NCBI RefSeq assembly: GCF_000260715.1
Contig: NC_017834.1
Coordinates: 310,001-374,000, forward strand
Reading direction: 5' to 3'
Source of the DNA: Bifidobacterium animalis subsp. animalis ATCC 25527
Lineage (GTDB): Bacteria > Actinomycetota > Actinomycetes > Actinomycetales > Bifidobacteriaceae
Length of the DNA stretch: 64,000 nucleotides
Below are positions 17,056 to 29,357 of the stretch, in pieces. Both the position numbers and the translations under genes were made by a program. Within the stretch, counting starts at the first letter, position 1; each line of letters starts with the position of its first letter. Below the pieces are notes generated by a model. The model saw only the letters and a program-made list of their open reading frames with translations. It ran no database searches and was not told where the DNA came from.

Positions 17056-19461
17056 ATGGCACAGCAGGACGGTACGCGCGACGTGACGCTCGAGACGCCG
17101 CTGCACGCCCTGCTCGCCAACAAACGCCGCGTGAGCGCGCTGAAGAAGCTCGGCGTGCTCGCCGTGCGCGATGCGCTCACATATTACCCGTTCCGCGTCA
17201 CCGATCCCGTCCCGGTGCGCGCGCTTGTGCAGGCCCAGCCCGGTCTCAAGGAGAAGATGGCGTGCGCCGTGCGCGTGCGCAGCGTGCGCGTCAGTCCGAT
17301 GAACGCGCGCGCCGGCTACCGCGTGGAAGTGCTCGTCGACGACGACGAGTTCGCCGCGACGCTCCATGTGCGCGGCGCGCTGGCCACGCTCGTGTTCTTC
17401 TCGCATCGCAAATCGTACGTGGACTGGCTCGCCGGGCGTCTGCGCGTCGACGGCCACGTGGTGATTGCCGGGGATCCGACCATGTATATGGACCGTCTGC
17501 AATTCACCCACCCCGAACTGCTCACCGTGGGCGGCGGCGCGAATCTGCGGGCCGACGTGGGCACGGTGGCCGAGGGATTGCAGCGCGTCTGCCGGCCGCG
17601 GCCCGTCTACCATGCGAATTCGCGCATCTCGAGCGAGCATATTCACGACACAATCATCTATGTGCTGCGTCTGCTCGCCGGCGAGGACCCGGCGACCGCG
17701 ATGCACGCCGACGACGAGACCGCGCAGCCGCACATGCGCACGTTGTATGCGGAAAGTGAGCAGATTCGCGAGCACTTGGATGTCGCGATACCGGACATTC
17801 TGCCGGGGAATCTGCTGGCCGAGCTGAATCTGATGCACCGTGCGCAGGCATTCTCGCAGATTCACGACCCAGACTCGGTGGGCGCGTTCACGCAGGCGAT
17901 CACGACGATGCGCTACGAGGAGGCGTTCGTATGCCAGAGCGCGCTGATCCGCGCCCGGCACGACGCGCGCGAGCACAACGCGTACGTGTGCTCCGACGTG
18001 CAGTTGCGCGACGAATACATAGACACGCTGCCGTTCGCGCTGACGAAAGGCCAGCGCGAGGTGGTGGACGAGATCAGCCACGACATGTGCCAGGACCACC
18101 CGATGCAGCGCCTGCTGCAAGGCGAGGTCGGCTCGGGCAAGACGGTGGTGGCGGTCAGCGCGATGCTGCAGGCGGTCGGGTCGGGGCATCAGGCCGTGCT
18201 CGTCGCGCCCACGCAGGTGCTCGCCGAGCAGCACTACCAATCGATCTCGAACGTGTTTAACCGCGCGCCCGTGCTGCTGCTCACCGGCGGCATGAAGCTT
18301 GCCGAGCGACGCAAAGTGCTCGGCACGGCGGCAAGCGGGGAGCCGTGCATCGTCGTGGCCACGCACGCCGCGTTCTCGAAGTCGTTCCAGGCGCCGAACC
18401 TCGCGCTCGCGGTGATCGACGAGCAGCACCGCTTCGGCGTGGAACAGCGTGAAACACTGCGCTCGAAGTCGGACGTGGACCCGCATCTACTGGTGATGAC
18501 GGCGACGCCGATCCCGCGCACGGCAGCGATGACCTGGTTCGGCGACCTCGACATCTCCTGGCTCACCGAGTTGCCGGGCGGACGCAAGCCGATTCAGACC
18601 GTGGTGATTCCCGAGGTGAACGCGCCGCTCATGGCCGAGATGTTCTGGCATATTCGCCACCGCATAGACGCCGGCGAGCGCGCGTATATTGTGTGCCCGC
18701 GCATTGATGAGCAGACCGAGGACGCCGCGGTTGGCGACAATGGCGGTGATTCCGGAGGCACTGCGGGCAGCGCCGGCGATGCGCGCGCCGATTTCGACGA
18801 CGGCATGCTGCTCAGCGACGAGGACCTCGGCGAGACGAACGCGCGCGCGCCGCTGCATTCAGTGCATGAGATCTCCGAGCGTCTGCAATCGCTGCCGCAG
18901 TTCCAAGGCGTGCGGTTCTGCGAGCTGACCGGCCGCGACGACGACGCGACGAAGGAGCGCGTGATGGCCGAATTCGCCAGCGGGCAGACGCCGGTCATGG
19001 TGGCGACCACCGTGATCGAGGTGGGTGTGGACGTGCCGCAGGCGAGCTGCATCGTGATCTTCGACGCCGACCGATACGGGCTGTCGCAGTTGCATCAGCT
19101 GCGCGGACGAGTGGGGCGCGGCGGCACGCACAGCTGGGCGTTCCTGGTGTCGCAGGCCGAGCCGAACAGCATTGCCGAGCAGCGGCTCGATGTGATTGCG
19201 CATTCGCTCGACGGCGCGTTGATTGCGCAGAAGGACCTCGAATTGCGCGGTGCCGGCGATGTGCTCGGCGATACGCAGTCGGGCGGTCGCTCGAGCCTGA
19301 AACTGCTGCGCGTGGTCAAGGATGCCGCCATGATCACTGATGCGCGCAATCGGGCCGAGCTGCTGTTGGACGCCGACCCGACCCTCGAGCACCATACGCA
19401 GCTCGCCGGCGCGGTGCTCGATTTCTCGCGTGGCAACGAGAAGTTCCTCACCAGCAACTAG
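17056..19461 (+). CDS. recG: ATP-dependent DNA helicase RecG
   Basis: Remodels stalled replication forks and Holliday junctions. The 801-residue product has an N-terminal wedge/OB region and a superfamily 2 helicase core: Walker A QGEVGSGKTVVA (about 353-364), motif II VIDEQHRFGVEQRE (DEQH, about 453-466), motif III MTATPIPRTAA and motif VI QLRGRVGRG. A Gly/Asp-rich insert near residues 556-592 (DNGGDSGGTAGSAGDARAD) sits between helicase motifs and is longer than in common RecG proteins. The ATG at 17056 has AAGGAGG eight bases upstream; the frame extends to 16975, but that part is a family B hairpin. A B-type hairpin region follows. Confidence 0.95.
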   Translation: MAQQDGTRDVTLETPLHALLANKRRVSALKKLGVLAVRDALTYYPFRVTDPVPVRALVQAQPGLKEKMACAVRVRSVRVSPMNARAGYRVEVLVDDDEFAATLHVRGALATLVFFSHRKSYVDWLAGRLRVDGHVVIAGDPTMYMDRLQFTHPELLTVGGGANLRADVGTVAEGLQRVCRPRPVYHANSRISSEHIHDTIIYVLRLLAGEDPATAMHADDETAQPHMRTLYAESEQIREHLDVAIPDILPGNLLAELNLMHRAQAFSQIHDPDSVGAFTQAITTMRYEEAFVCQSALIRARHDAREHNAYVCSDVQLRDEYIDTLPFALTKGQREVVDEISHDMCQDHPMQRLLQGEVGSGKTVVAVSAMLQAVGSGHQAVLVAPTQVLAEQHYQSISNVFNRAPVLLLTGGMKLAERRKVLGTAASGEPCIVVATHAAFSKSFQAPNLALAVIDEQHRFGVEQRETLRSKSDVDPHLLVMTATPIPRTAAMTWFGDLDISWLTELPGGRKPIQTVVIPEVNAPLMAEMFWHIRHRIDAGERAYIVCPRIDEQTEDAAVGDNGGDSGGTAGSAGDARADFDDGMLLSDEDLGETNARAPLHSVHEISERLQSLPQFQGVRFCELTGRDDDATKERVMAEFASGQTPVMVATTVIEVGVDVPQASCIVIFDADRYGLSQLHQLRGRVGRGGTHSWAFLVSQAEPNSIAEQRLDVIAHSLDGALIAQKDLELRGAGDVLGDTQSGGRSSLKLLRVVKDAAMITDARNRAELLLDADPTLEHHTQLAGAVLDFSRGNEKFLTSN

Positions 19462-19513
19462 TGCAGTTCAGCGCAGTTCGATGCAGTTCGATGCAGTTCG
19501 CAGATTCAGCTCG

Positions 19514-19660
19514 TGCGTAATTGGGGACATCTTTGGTGGCCGATCTGTCCCTTTTTACGCAGATACAGACAGATCAGATATAGCTGTACATACGCAACGG
19601 ATGCAGATGCTGTGCGTAAAACGGGACATGTGGACGCTGAATTTGTCTCTTTTTACGCGA
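19514..19660. repeat. Family B hairpins, two copies (B3)
   Basis: Two 48-nt hairpins, 19514-19561 and 19613-19660, from TGCGTAA..GGGACA to TGTC.CTTTTTACGC. They lie between recG and rsmD in a 297-bp gap that also holds short direct repeats (GCAGTTCGAT, 19472-19500). No gene is seen in this gap. Confidence 0.85.
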
Positions 19661-19758
19661 AGAACATCATGCAGAATGCTTGGAAAAAATAAGACGTACA
19701 AGGGGCGTGGGAAGCACGCATGCACGCCTGCGGCGAGAGGGCGGGATAATCTGAAGAC

Positions 19759-20334
19759 ATGCGTGTGATTACAGGACGATTCAAGGGCGTGCCGCTCACC
19801 ACGCCGCGCTCGGAGACGCGGCCGACCACCGACCGCACGAAGGAGGCCATGTTCTCGCGCCTCGACAGCACCGGCATTCTCGCGGGGGCGCGCGTGCTCG
19901 ATCTGTTCGGCGGAACCGGCGCGCTCGGCATCGAGGCGCTGAGCCGTGGCGCGAACGAATTGACGGTGGTGGAGGCATCTGGCCCCGCTGCCAAGCTCAT
20001 AGCGCATACGCTGACGGCACTGCGGCGCAATCCCGCATGGGAGGAGGGGATGAGCGCGCACATCGTGCACGCGAAAGCCGAGCGGTACGCGGCGAAGGCG
20101 AAGGTGGGCGAGCCGTTCGACATGGTGCTCATCGACCCGCCATATGCGTTCTCCACTGCCGATTGCGAGCGCCTGCTCTGCGATCTCACCGCGCGCGACT
20201 TGGTGGCGCGCGACGGCATGATCGTGCTCGAGCGGTCGGTGCGCACCGAGCGACCCGAAGCACCCGCTGGATGGCAGATCACCGACGCGCGCGACTACGG
20301 CGAGACCGCCGTGTACACCTACTGCGCGCAGTGA
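19759..20334 (+). CDS. rsmD: 16S rRNA (guanine(966)-N(2))-methyltransferase RsmD
   Basis: Methylates G966 of 16S rRNA during small-subunit assembly. The 191-residue product has the Rossmann methyltransferase fold: MRVITGRFKGVPL and TRPTTDRTKEAMFSRL at the N-terminus, the SAM-binding VLDLFGGTGALGIEALSRGA (about 51-70), and the catalytic DPPYAF (about 130-135). In many bacteria rsmD precedes coaD; here coaD is elsewhere, at 44 kb. It converges with trmD. Confidence 0.93.
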   Translation: MRVITGRFKGVPLTTPRSETRPTTDRTKEAMFSRLDSTGILAGARVLDLFGGTGALGIEALSRGANELTVVEASGPAAKLIAHTLTALRRNPAWEEGMSAHIVHAKAERYAAKAKVGEPFDMVLIDPPYAFSTADCERLLCDLTARDLVARDGMIVLERSVRTERPEAPAGWQITDARDYGETAVYTYCAQ

Positions 20335-20371
20335 GAGTGCAGTGAGTGCACAGTGAGGGCGCGGGGGAGCG

Positions 20372-21199
20372 TCAGTCTTCGAGTTTGCGCGGATGCTCGC
20401 CGGAGACCTCCCAGCCGAGCGACATGAGCGTCTTGCGGTCCTGCTTGTCGAGCGCGTGGCAGTCGAGCCGCGCAATGAGGTCGGGGCGCAGGCGCGACGT
20501 TTTCTCGAGGGCCTCGTCGCGGCGGAATCTGTTCACTTTGCCGTGATCGCCGGAGATGAGCACCGGCGGCACGTCGATTCCCCGCCAGCTCGCCGGTTTC
20601 GTGTACTGGTTGTGCTCGAGCAGCGCGTTCTCGCCGGTGTACGATTCCTCGACGATCGAGTCGGCGTTTCCCATGAAACCGGGCAGCAGGCGCGTGATCG
20701 CCTCGAGCATCACCGAGACGGCGACCTCGCCGCCGTTGAGCACATAGTCGCCGATCGAATATTCGCGCACGTCGACGCCTCGTTCGCGATAATACTGCGG
20801 AATGCGCGCGTCGTAGCCCTCGTAGCGGCCGCAGCCGAAGACGAGGTGTTCGGCGTGCGACAGCGCGGTCGCATCCTGCTGCGTGAACAGCGGGGCGGAT
20901 GGGTTCGGGAAGATCAGCACGGGGGAGTCGGCGGCCGGGGCGGCGTTCGCGTTCGCGGGAGCGTCGGCCGGGATGCCGAGCAGCTCGTCGAGGCATTCCG
21001 CCCACACCTCGGGTTTCATCACCATGCCCGCGCCGCCGCCCACCGGGGTGTCGTCGACGGACTGGTGCACATCGTGCGTCCACTGCCGCAGATTATGCGA
21101 GCGCACGGTGAGCAGACCCCTCTCCTGCGCTTTGCCGAGCAGACTGAGATTGAGCACGTCGAAATACTCGGGGAAGACGGAAACGATGTCGATGTCCAA
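20372..21199 (-). CDS. trmD: tRNA (guanine(37)-N1)-methyltransferase TrmD
   Basis: Methylates G37 next to the anticodon, preventing +1 frameshifting; essential in most bacteria. The 275-residue product begins MDIDIVSVFPEYFDVLNLSLLG and has the knotted SPOUT domain with DDTPVGGGAGMVMKPEVW, LVFGCGRYEGYDARI and YSIGDYVLNGGE. A short Ala/Asn-rich insert (ADAPANANAAPAADS) is unusual. AAGGAG lies upstream of the ATG. It is the last of rpsP-khpA-rimM-trmD, but 244 bp containing repeat block A3 and an 11-base G:C run separate it from rimM. Confidence 0.96.
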   Translation of the reverse strand: MDIDIVSVFPEYFDVLNLSLLGKAQERGLLTVRSHNLRQWTHDVHQSVDDTPVGGGAGMVMKPEVWAECLDELLGIPADAPANANAAPAADSPVLIFPNPSAPLFTQQDATALSHAEHLVFGCGRYEGYDARIPQYYRERGVDVREYSIGDYVLNGGEVAVSVMLEAITRLLPGFMGNADSIVEESYTGENALLEHNQYTKPASWRGIDVPPVLISGDHGKVNRFRRDEALEKTSRLRPDLIARLDCHALDKQDRKTLMSLGWEVSGEHPRKLED

Positions 21200-21218
21200 A
21201 CGAACTCCTTGAAATGTT

Positions 21219-21229
21219 GGGGGGGGGGG
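21219..21229. repeat. Homopolymer tract G11 (C11 on the trmD strand)
   Basis: Eleven consecutive G on the plus strand, 20-30 bp upstream of the trmD start codon and just before its ribosome-binding site. It is the longest single-base run noticed in the window. Confidence 0.9.
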
Positions 21230-21246
21230 CTTAGGTGCCTTGAACT

Positions 21247-21415
21247 CTTACGGGATGTCGTTATCTCTTGCGGAATGTTAAGCATCTGGCAGAGATTTGC
21301 TCGACGATCTGAAAGCCGAATACAGGATTGGCTGTTTTTCCAGTGCTTCAGTGTGCTGATAGTCTGTGGATACCCTATGCCTGACATCCCGTAAGAATTT
21401 ATGACATCCCGTAAG
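21247..21415. repeat. Family A' repeat block (A3), TTACGGGATGTC variant
   Basis: CTTACGGGATGTC with a degenerate TTGCGGAATGT copy on the left faces two GACATCCCGTAAG units on the right (21382, 21402). The core contains GCCGAATACAGGATTGG, resembling the A2 core in reverse (CTGTATTCGGC). It lies inside the rimM-trmD gap. Confidence 0.8.
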
Positions 21416-21443
21416 GGTTTTTTGGCCGCCCGGAAGAGATTCG

Positions 21444-22103
21444 TCACTCGGAGGCGGCCGAGGCGGGGCTGGCCGAGGCGGAGGTGACGGTGTCGGCGGT
21501 ACCGATGCCGGGGATCAAGCCTCCTGGCGGATCCACGGTGAGGTAGCCCTCCTCGAGATTGACCTCGGGAACCAGCGCCTCCACGAAGGGCAGCAGGAAG
21601 GTCTCGCGGTTCGGCATGCGAATCTTGAGCAGCCATTGGGCGCCCTCGATCACGTCAACCACCTTGCCGAGATCGGTGAACTCGAATTCGGCGCCTGCCG
21701 GGGCGTCGTCGGCATTCGCTGCGGCCACCTCGGATTCCAGATACACTTCCAGGCCGAGCAGATCCTTCGGGTAGAACTCGTCGTCATCGAGCTCCTGCGG
21801 CTCGCCGTACAGCACGGTGTTGCGCAGCGCCTCGGCGGCATTGCGATCATCCACGCCTTCGAAGCGCACATACCAACGGTTCTTGAATGTGCGCGCGGCG
21901 GCCACGGTGTAGGGGCGTAGTGCGTCCGCAGCGGATTCGCGCGCGTAGAGCACCTCGCCGGGTGCGAAACGGGCATGCGGGTCGTCCGTATACAGTTCCA
22001 CGGAGACCTCGCCCTTGAGTCCCTGAGCCTTGCCAATACGACAGACCCGCAACAACTCTTGGGGCTGTTGCGGGTCTGGCACGCTGTTCGTGTGCATGTT
22101 CAC
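21444..22103 (-). CDS. rimM: Ribosome maturation factor RimM
   Basis: Assists late maturation of the 30S head by binding protein S19. The 219-residue product has the N-terminal RimM barrel (LLRVCRIGKAQGLKGEVSVE, WYVRFEGVDDRNAAEALRNT) and a C-terminal PRC barrel (FTDLGKVVDVIEGAQWLLKI, LLPFVEALVPEVNLEEGYL). The C-terminal Ala/Ser-rich tail of about 25 residues is extra. Its ATG overlaps the khpA stop by four bases (ATGA), implying translational coupling. Confidence 0.94.
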   Translation of the reverse strand: MNMHTNSVPDPQQPQELLRVCRIGKAQGLKGEVSVELYTDDPHARFAPGEVLYARESAADALRPYTVAAARTFKNRWYVRFEGVDDRNAAEALRNTVLYGEPQELDDDEFYPKDLLGLEVYLESEVAAANADDAPAGAEFEFTDLGKVVDVIEGAQWLLKIRMPNRETFLLPFVEALVPEVNLEEGYLTVDPPGGLIPGIGTADTVTSASASPASAASE

Positions 22104-22333
22104 TTGCGTACGTCCATGATGTCCACGCGAACCTTGTGATCGGAGATCGCCTGGATCACTGTGCGAACCGCGTTCGCAGTGCGTCCGTTACGACCGATCA
22201 CACGCCCGATGTCCTCCGGATTCACGCGCACGCGAATCAGTTCACCGCGGGCGTTCTCATGGGACTTGACTGAAACGTCGTCGGGAAAATCGACGACGTT
22301 CTTGATCAGATGTTCCACGGCTTGAGCAAGCAT
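22100..22333 (-). CDS. khpA: KH-domain RNA-binding protein KhpA
   Basis: A 77-residue single KH domain, MLAQAVEHLIKNVVDFP with the GxxG-type loop in IGRVIGRNGRTANAVRTVI. In Gram-positive bacteria it binds RNA with KhpB and affects cell division and length. It lies five bases after rpsP and overlaps rimM by four bases, the usual rpsP-khpA-rimM order. The frame extends upstream into rpsP, but the ATG at 22333 gives exactly the family length. Confidence 0.95.
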   Translation of the reverse strand: MLAQAVEHLIKNVVDFPDDVSVKSHENARGELIRVRVNPEDIGRVIGRNGRTANAVRTVIQAISDHKVRVDIMDVRK

Positions 22334-22337
22334 GGTC

Positions 22338-22808
22338 TCACACGCTTTCCGGTGCGGATTCTTCGACGTCGGCGAGCTCGACCTTCTCGTCATCGTGCTG
22401 GACCTCGGCCGGGGTCTCGGCTTCGGCTGCCTTGGCGGCGGCTTCGGCCTTGGCGGCCTTGAGCTTCTGTGCCTTGTTCTCAGCCTCTTCGACGAGCACG
22501 GCGGCTTCCGGCTTGGCGGCGGCGGTCTTCAGCGTGCCCTCGGCACCCTTGAGGCCCTTGAACTTCTGCCAATCGCCGGTGATCTTGAGCAGGTTGAGCA
22601 CCTGGTCGGTCGGCTGTGCGCCGACGCCGAGCCAGTACTGTGCGCGATCGCTCTTGATCTCGATGGTGGAAGGCTGCGTGTTCGGATTGTACAGGCCGAT
22701 CTCCTCGATGGCGCGGCCGTCGCGCTTCGTGCGCGAATCCATGACCACGATGCGGTACACCGCATAGAACTTCTTGCCCATACGCTTCAAACGAATCTTG
22801 GTTGCCAA
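22338..22808 (-). CDS. rpsP: 30S ribosomal protein S16
   Basis: A 156-residue protein of the small subunit. The first 85 residues are the S16 domain ([59 protein letters not shown]). The remaining 70 form an Ala/Glu/Lys-rich extension ([19 protein letters not shown]) typical of actinobacterial S16. It is the first gene of the rpsP-khpA-rimM-(trmD) operon and is divergent from lacZ across 229 bp, where its promoter must lie. Confidence 0.96.
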   Translation of the reverse strand: MATKIRLKRMGKKFYAVYRIVVMDSRTKRDGRAIEEIGLYNPNTQPSTIEIKSDRAQYWLGVGAQPTDQVLNLLKITGDWQKFKGLKGAEGTLKTAAAKPEAAVLVEEAENKAQKLKAAKAEAAAKAAEAETPAEVQHDDEKVELADVEESAPESV

Positions 22809-22971
22809 AGTGGCTCTCCTTGTTAACTAGGGTGCGTGTTTCGCCGGTCGTGTGGGGACAGGACCCGCTCGCACACGTGTTCCTTGCACATGGGGCATGA
22901 GAGGGCTCCCCGTGCACAAATAACTTCACTAGTATAGCGTGTGGGGGTAGATAATCTGCACATGAGCGTAA

Positions 22972-26511
<3,540 letters not shown>

Positions 26512-26609
26512 GTCCTGTGTGCCGCAAGCGTCCGTTGTGCCGAGCGCGGTGGTTGCGTCAGGGTGCTGGTGGTTGCGCGAGAAGCTGTAATCGTGAATCG
26601 TTAATCCTC

Positions 26610-26657
26610 TGCGTAAAAGGAGACGCATGCATGCCGCCATCTGTCTCTTTTCACGCA
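26610..26657. repeat. Family B hairpin (B4), 48 nt
   Basis: TGCGTAAAAGGAGAC (26610) and GTCTCTTTTCACGCA (ending 26657) form the arms, between the convergent lacZ and the EEP hydrolase. It may serve as a terminator for both. Confidence 0.85.
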
Positions 26658-26687
26658 GACAGGGGCAGACGCTGAACGTGTGGGCGA

Positions 26688-27857
26688 TTATTCGGCGGTT
26701 TCTTGACGCGACTTCGCGGGGAGCGGCGGCAGCGAACTCGGCCAGGACTCGCGGGCGGCGGCATTCGCCTGCGTGCGCGTGTCTCGAATGGTGAGCGTGG
26801 CGGTGAGACCAAGGTGGTCGGTGCCATCTATGAACACGGCGCGCACGTTGGAGGCGGCCATGAAATCGGTGAACAGAATGTGGTCGATCACAATGCGCGG
26901 CCATTTGAGCCAGCTCGGGTAGGTCGGGTGTTCGCCGCGCGCCTCGACCAGCGCGGCGTCGTGGAAACCGCTTGCGAGCAGCTTGCGGAAGCTCGGGTGC
27001 ACGATGCTCGAGTTGAGATCGCCCATGAGCACGGCAATTTCGCGATTGTTGCACGAGTCGTCTGCGTTCTGGTCCCGGCCATTGTTCGCAGATTTCGCCA
27101 GCGCGCCAAGCCCGATGATGCCGGCGGACCAATCCTTGCAGCTGCGTTGCGGCGATTTCGGGTGGGCGCTCGCGAACGTGATGTTGAACGTCGACGTGAC
27201 CGGCAGCGTGACCGTGGGGACGTCGGCGGCGGGAATCGGCACGCCGGTGGGCGTCTGCTCGGCCGGTTCCACGCGCAGCCACAGTCCGTTGAAGCCGCCG
27301 TTGTCGGAGCTGCTCGGGTCGCCGAATTGGTGGAACGGCAGCAGATCGTCGAGCCCGGCATCGTGCAGCTCGGTGACGAGGTCGTGGTTCATTTCCTGCA
27401 GGGCGAGCACGGCGATGTCGTTCGTGCGCACCGTGTTCACGATTTCATGGGCATTGGCTTTGCCGTATCTGCAGTTCAGGGTGAACACGTTGAAATGGCC
27501 GTTTGCAAGATTTTCAACGGCAGCCGAGTTGGATGAAACGGTTGAGTTTTCGAATTCCCTCTTTTCGGCGAGCTTGCGGGCGATGAGTTCGCCGGTGTTG
27601 GGGGTCTTCAGGTCATTCATGTAATACGCGGTTTTGCGTAGGAGTGAAGCGATCAAGCCAACGATTGCACACACCATGAGCGGCCATTCTCGCAGACAGC
27701 CTGCCCAGATGCCGATGGCGGTGAAGCCGATCCACGCGAACGGCGAGAGCGCGATGAGGTAGGGGAGCGGCGCATGGCCGTCCCAGCCGGCGGGCAACTC
27801 GCTCAGCGAGATCCATACCAGCAGCAGTACCAGAATCACCCACAGTGCAATGATCAT
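26688..27857 (-). CDS. Membrane-anchored endonuclease/exonuclease/phosphatase-family protein
   Basis: A 389-residue protein with two or three N-terminal hydrophobic helices (IIALWVILVLLLVWISL, YLIALSPFAWIGFTAIGI, WPLMVCAIVGLIASLL) and an extracytoplasmic EEP-fold domain. Visible EEP motifs are FNVFTLNCRYG, VLALQEMN (metal-binding glutamate), VLMGDLNSS (DxN) and IDHILFTD (DH near the C-terminus). Substrate cannot be told; family members cleave nucleic acids or phosphoesters. GAGGAG precedes the ATG at 27857. The gene stands alone between lacZ and repeat block A4. Confidence 0.85.
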   Translation of the reverse strand: MIIALWVILVLLLVWISLSELPAGWDGHAPLPYLIALSPFAWIGFTAIGIWAGCLREWPLMVCAIVGLIASLLRKTAYYMNDLKTPNTGELIARKLAEKREFENSTVSSNSAAVENLANGHFNVFTLNCRYGKANAHEIVNTVRTNDIAVLALQEMNHDLVTELHDAGLDDLLPFHQFGDPSSSDNGGFNGLWLRVEPAEQTPTGVPIPAADVPTVTLPVTSTFNITFASAHPKSPQRSCKDWSAGIIGLGALAKSANNGRDQNADDSCNNREIAVLMGDLNSSIVHPSFRKLLASGFHDAALVEARGEHPTYPSWLKWPRIVIDHILFTDFMAASNVRAVFIDGTDHLGLTATLTIRDTRTQANAAARESWPSSLPPLPAKSRQETAE

Positions 27858-28010
27858 GCGTTCTCCTCGTCGCTCGGGCATGCCGGGCCGACGCCCCGCA
27901 GCTGAGCATATTGTACGCGAGATGTCTCAAAGGTGCGCTCAGAGGAGAGTGAAGTGCGTAGAGGATTCGTGGTTTTAAGGCTTCCTTAAGTCTTAAGGAC
28001 TATCCAACCG

Positions 28011-28273
28011 CTTACGGGCTAGCATGGCCCTCACGGGCTAGCATGGCCCTTACGGGCTAGGCTTATTCCTTACGGGCTAGCCCCGCTGAACTGTGTGCGT
28101 GAGGAAATGTTCGCAACCCGGCCTTGTGTGTTCTTCTCGTGTTGCAATATGTCGGTATTCGATGTATGTTACGCAACTTTTCTTACATGCCACAGAAGAG
28201 ACGCTAGCCCGTAAGGGGCATGCTAGCCCGTAAGCAGTGGGTTAGCCCGTAAGGGGCATGCTAGCCCGTAACA
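28011..28273. repeat. Family A palindromic repeat block (A4)
   Basis: Four (T/C)(T/C)ACGGGCTA units (28011-28080) face four TAGCCCGTAA units (28203-28273) across a core of about 120 bp that does not share the GTTGGAAAATGG motif. GCATGGCCC spacers on the left match GGGGCATGC spacers on the right. It occupies the 478-bp gap between the EEP hydrolase and the CDF-like gene. Confidence 0.88.
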
Positions 28274-28335
28274 GGTGGGATACCGGTGGGGTTGCGCTGG
28301 GCCTGTGAGTGTTGAGGGTGCGGGGTCGGGGCAGG

Positions 28336-29241
28336 TCAGTCGAAGACGAAATCGACGTTCACGAGGTGCAGCTTCGGCTCGAGCGCGCGCTCCATCTGCT
28401 TGCGTGCCTCGACGAGATCCTCGACCCGCACGACATCGCCGGTGCCGTTGACAATGATGTCGATGTCGAAATTCATGCCCGTCTTGAATACGTGGATCGT
28501 CTGCACCCGCACGCCGGCCGGCAGATGCGCGGACACTTCGCGGGAGACGAGTTCGGAGACATCGTCGTCGTCGTGCGTGCCGCCGACGAGCTCCACGAAC
28601 GCATCGCGCAGCACGGTCACCGGTTCCTTGATCGTGAGCGCGACGATGATCGTCGTGATGAAGAAATCTCCGGTGTAATGCAGGAAGTCGAGCGGCGTGC
28701 CGTTGGGCAGGAAATACAGCAGCACGGCGACGATGCCGATGCCGAGCGAGATCATGCCGTCGATCCACGTGCCGTTCGCCTCCGCCTTGAGCATGAGGCT
28801 CGCGTTGCCGAGCGTGCGGTTGCGCGCGCGGTAATACGCGACGAGCGCGATGCAGACGGCGACGGCGAGAATCTGGTAGATGATCACCGGGCCGAATTCG
28901 AGACGCTCGCCCTCGCCGTGCACGAAGTAGGCGATGGCAATCTGCGCGACGTCGAGGAACGAGAACAGCAGCAGGCAGATTGTGAAAATCGATTTGCAGA
29001 TTGCATAGATCGGCTCGAGCGCGAACATGCCGTTCGGGAAGCGGTCGCTCACGCGCACCGTCTTCTTCGACAGGTATGCCGCGACGCCGCCCGAGATCAC
29101 CGAGATCACCGTGAACGAGGCGTCGAGGAACATGGACTTGAGTCCGGTGAGGAAGAACACGAAGAAGCCCGCGAGCACCATGACGATATTGACGACGATG
29201 CCCACTTTGAGCGCCTGCTGTTCGATCTTCTTCTGGTGCAT
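28336..29241 (-). CDS. Cation diffusion facilitator-like transporter
   Basis: A 301-residue protein with about six membrane helices (VGIVVNIVMVLAGFFVFFLTG, SFTVISVISGGVAAY, IIYQILAVAVCIALVAYY, MISLGIGIVAVLLYFL) and a cytoplasmic C-terminal domain (VRVQTIHVFKTGMNFDIDIIV). Order and spacing fit the CDF family of metal/proton antiporters. The canonical HxxxD metal ligands of helices 2 and 5 are not intact: the stretches read MFLDASFTVI and EANGTWIDGM. Metal specificity, or even transport, is therefore uncertain. GGAGACAGC precedes the ATG at 29241. It is divergent from ffh with 116 bp between. Confidence 0.75.
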   Translation of the reverse strand: MHQKKIEQQALKVGIVVNIVMVLAGFFVFFLTGLKSMFLDASFTVISVISGGVAAYLSKKTVRVSDRFPNGMFALEPIYAICKSIFTICLLLFSFLDVAQIAIAYFVHGEGERLEFGPVIIYQILAVAVCIALVAYYRARNRTLGNASLMLKAEANGTWIDGMISLGIGIVAVLLYFLPNGTPLDFLHYTGDFFITTIIVALTIKEPVTVLRDAFVELVGGTHDDDDVSELVSREVSAHLPAGVRVQTIHVFKTGMNFDIDIIVNGTGDVVRVEDLVEARKQMERALEPKLHLVNVDFVFD

Positions 29242-29357
29242 GCTGTCTCCTGTCTTGCGAATTCCCGGATTCCAGCTTATCGAATTTGCGCAGTGGTGCG
29301 GCAAGTGTGCACGCAAGCTCCACGATTTCCCCTCTGCAAGCTAGAATTGTGGGCATT

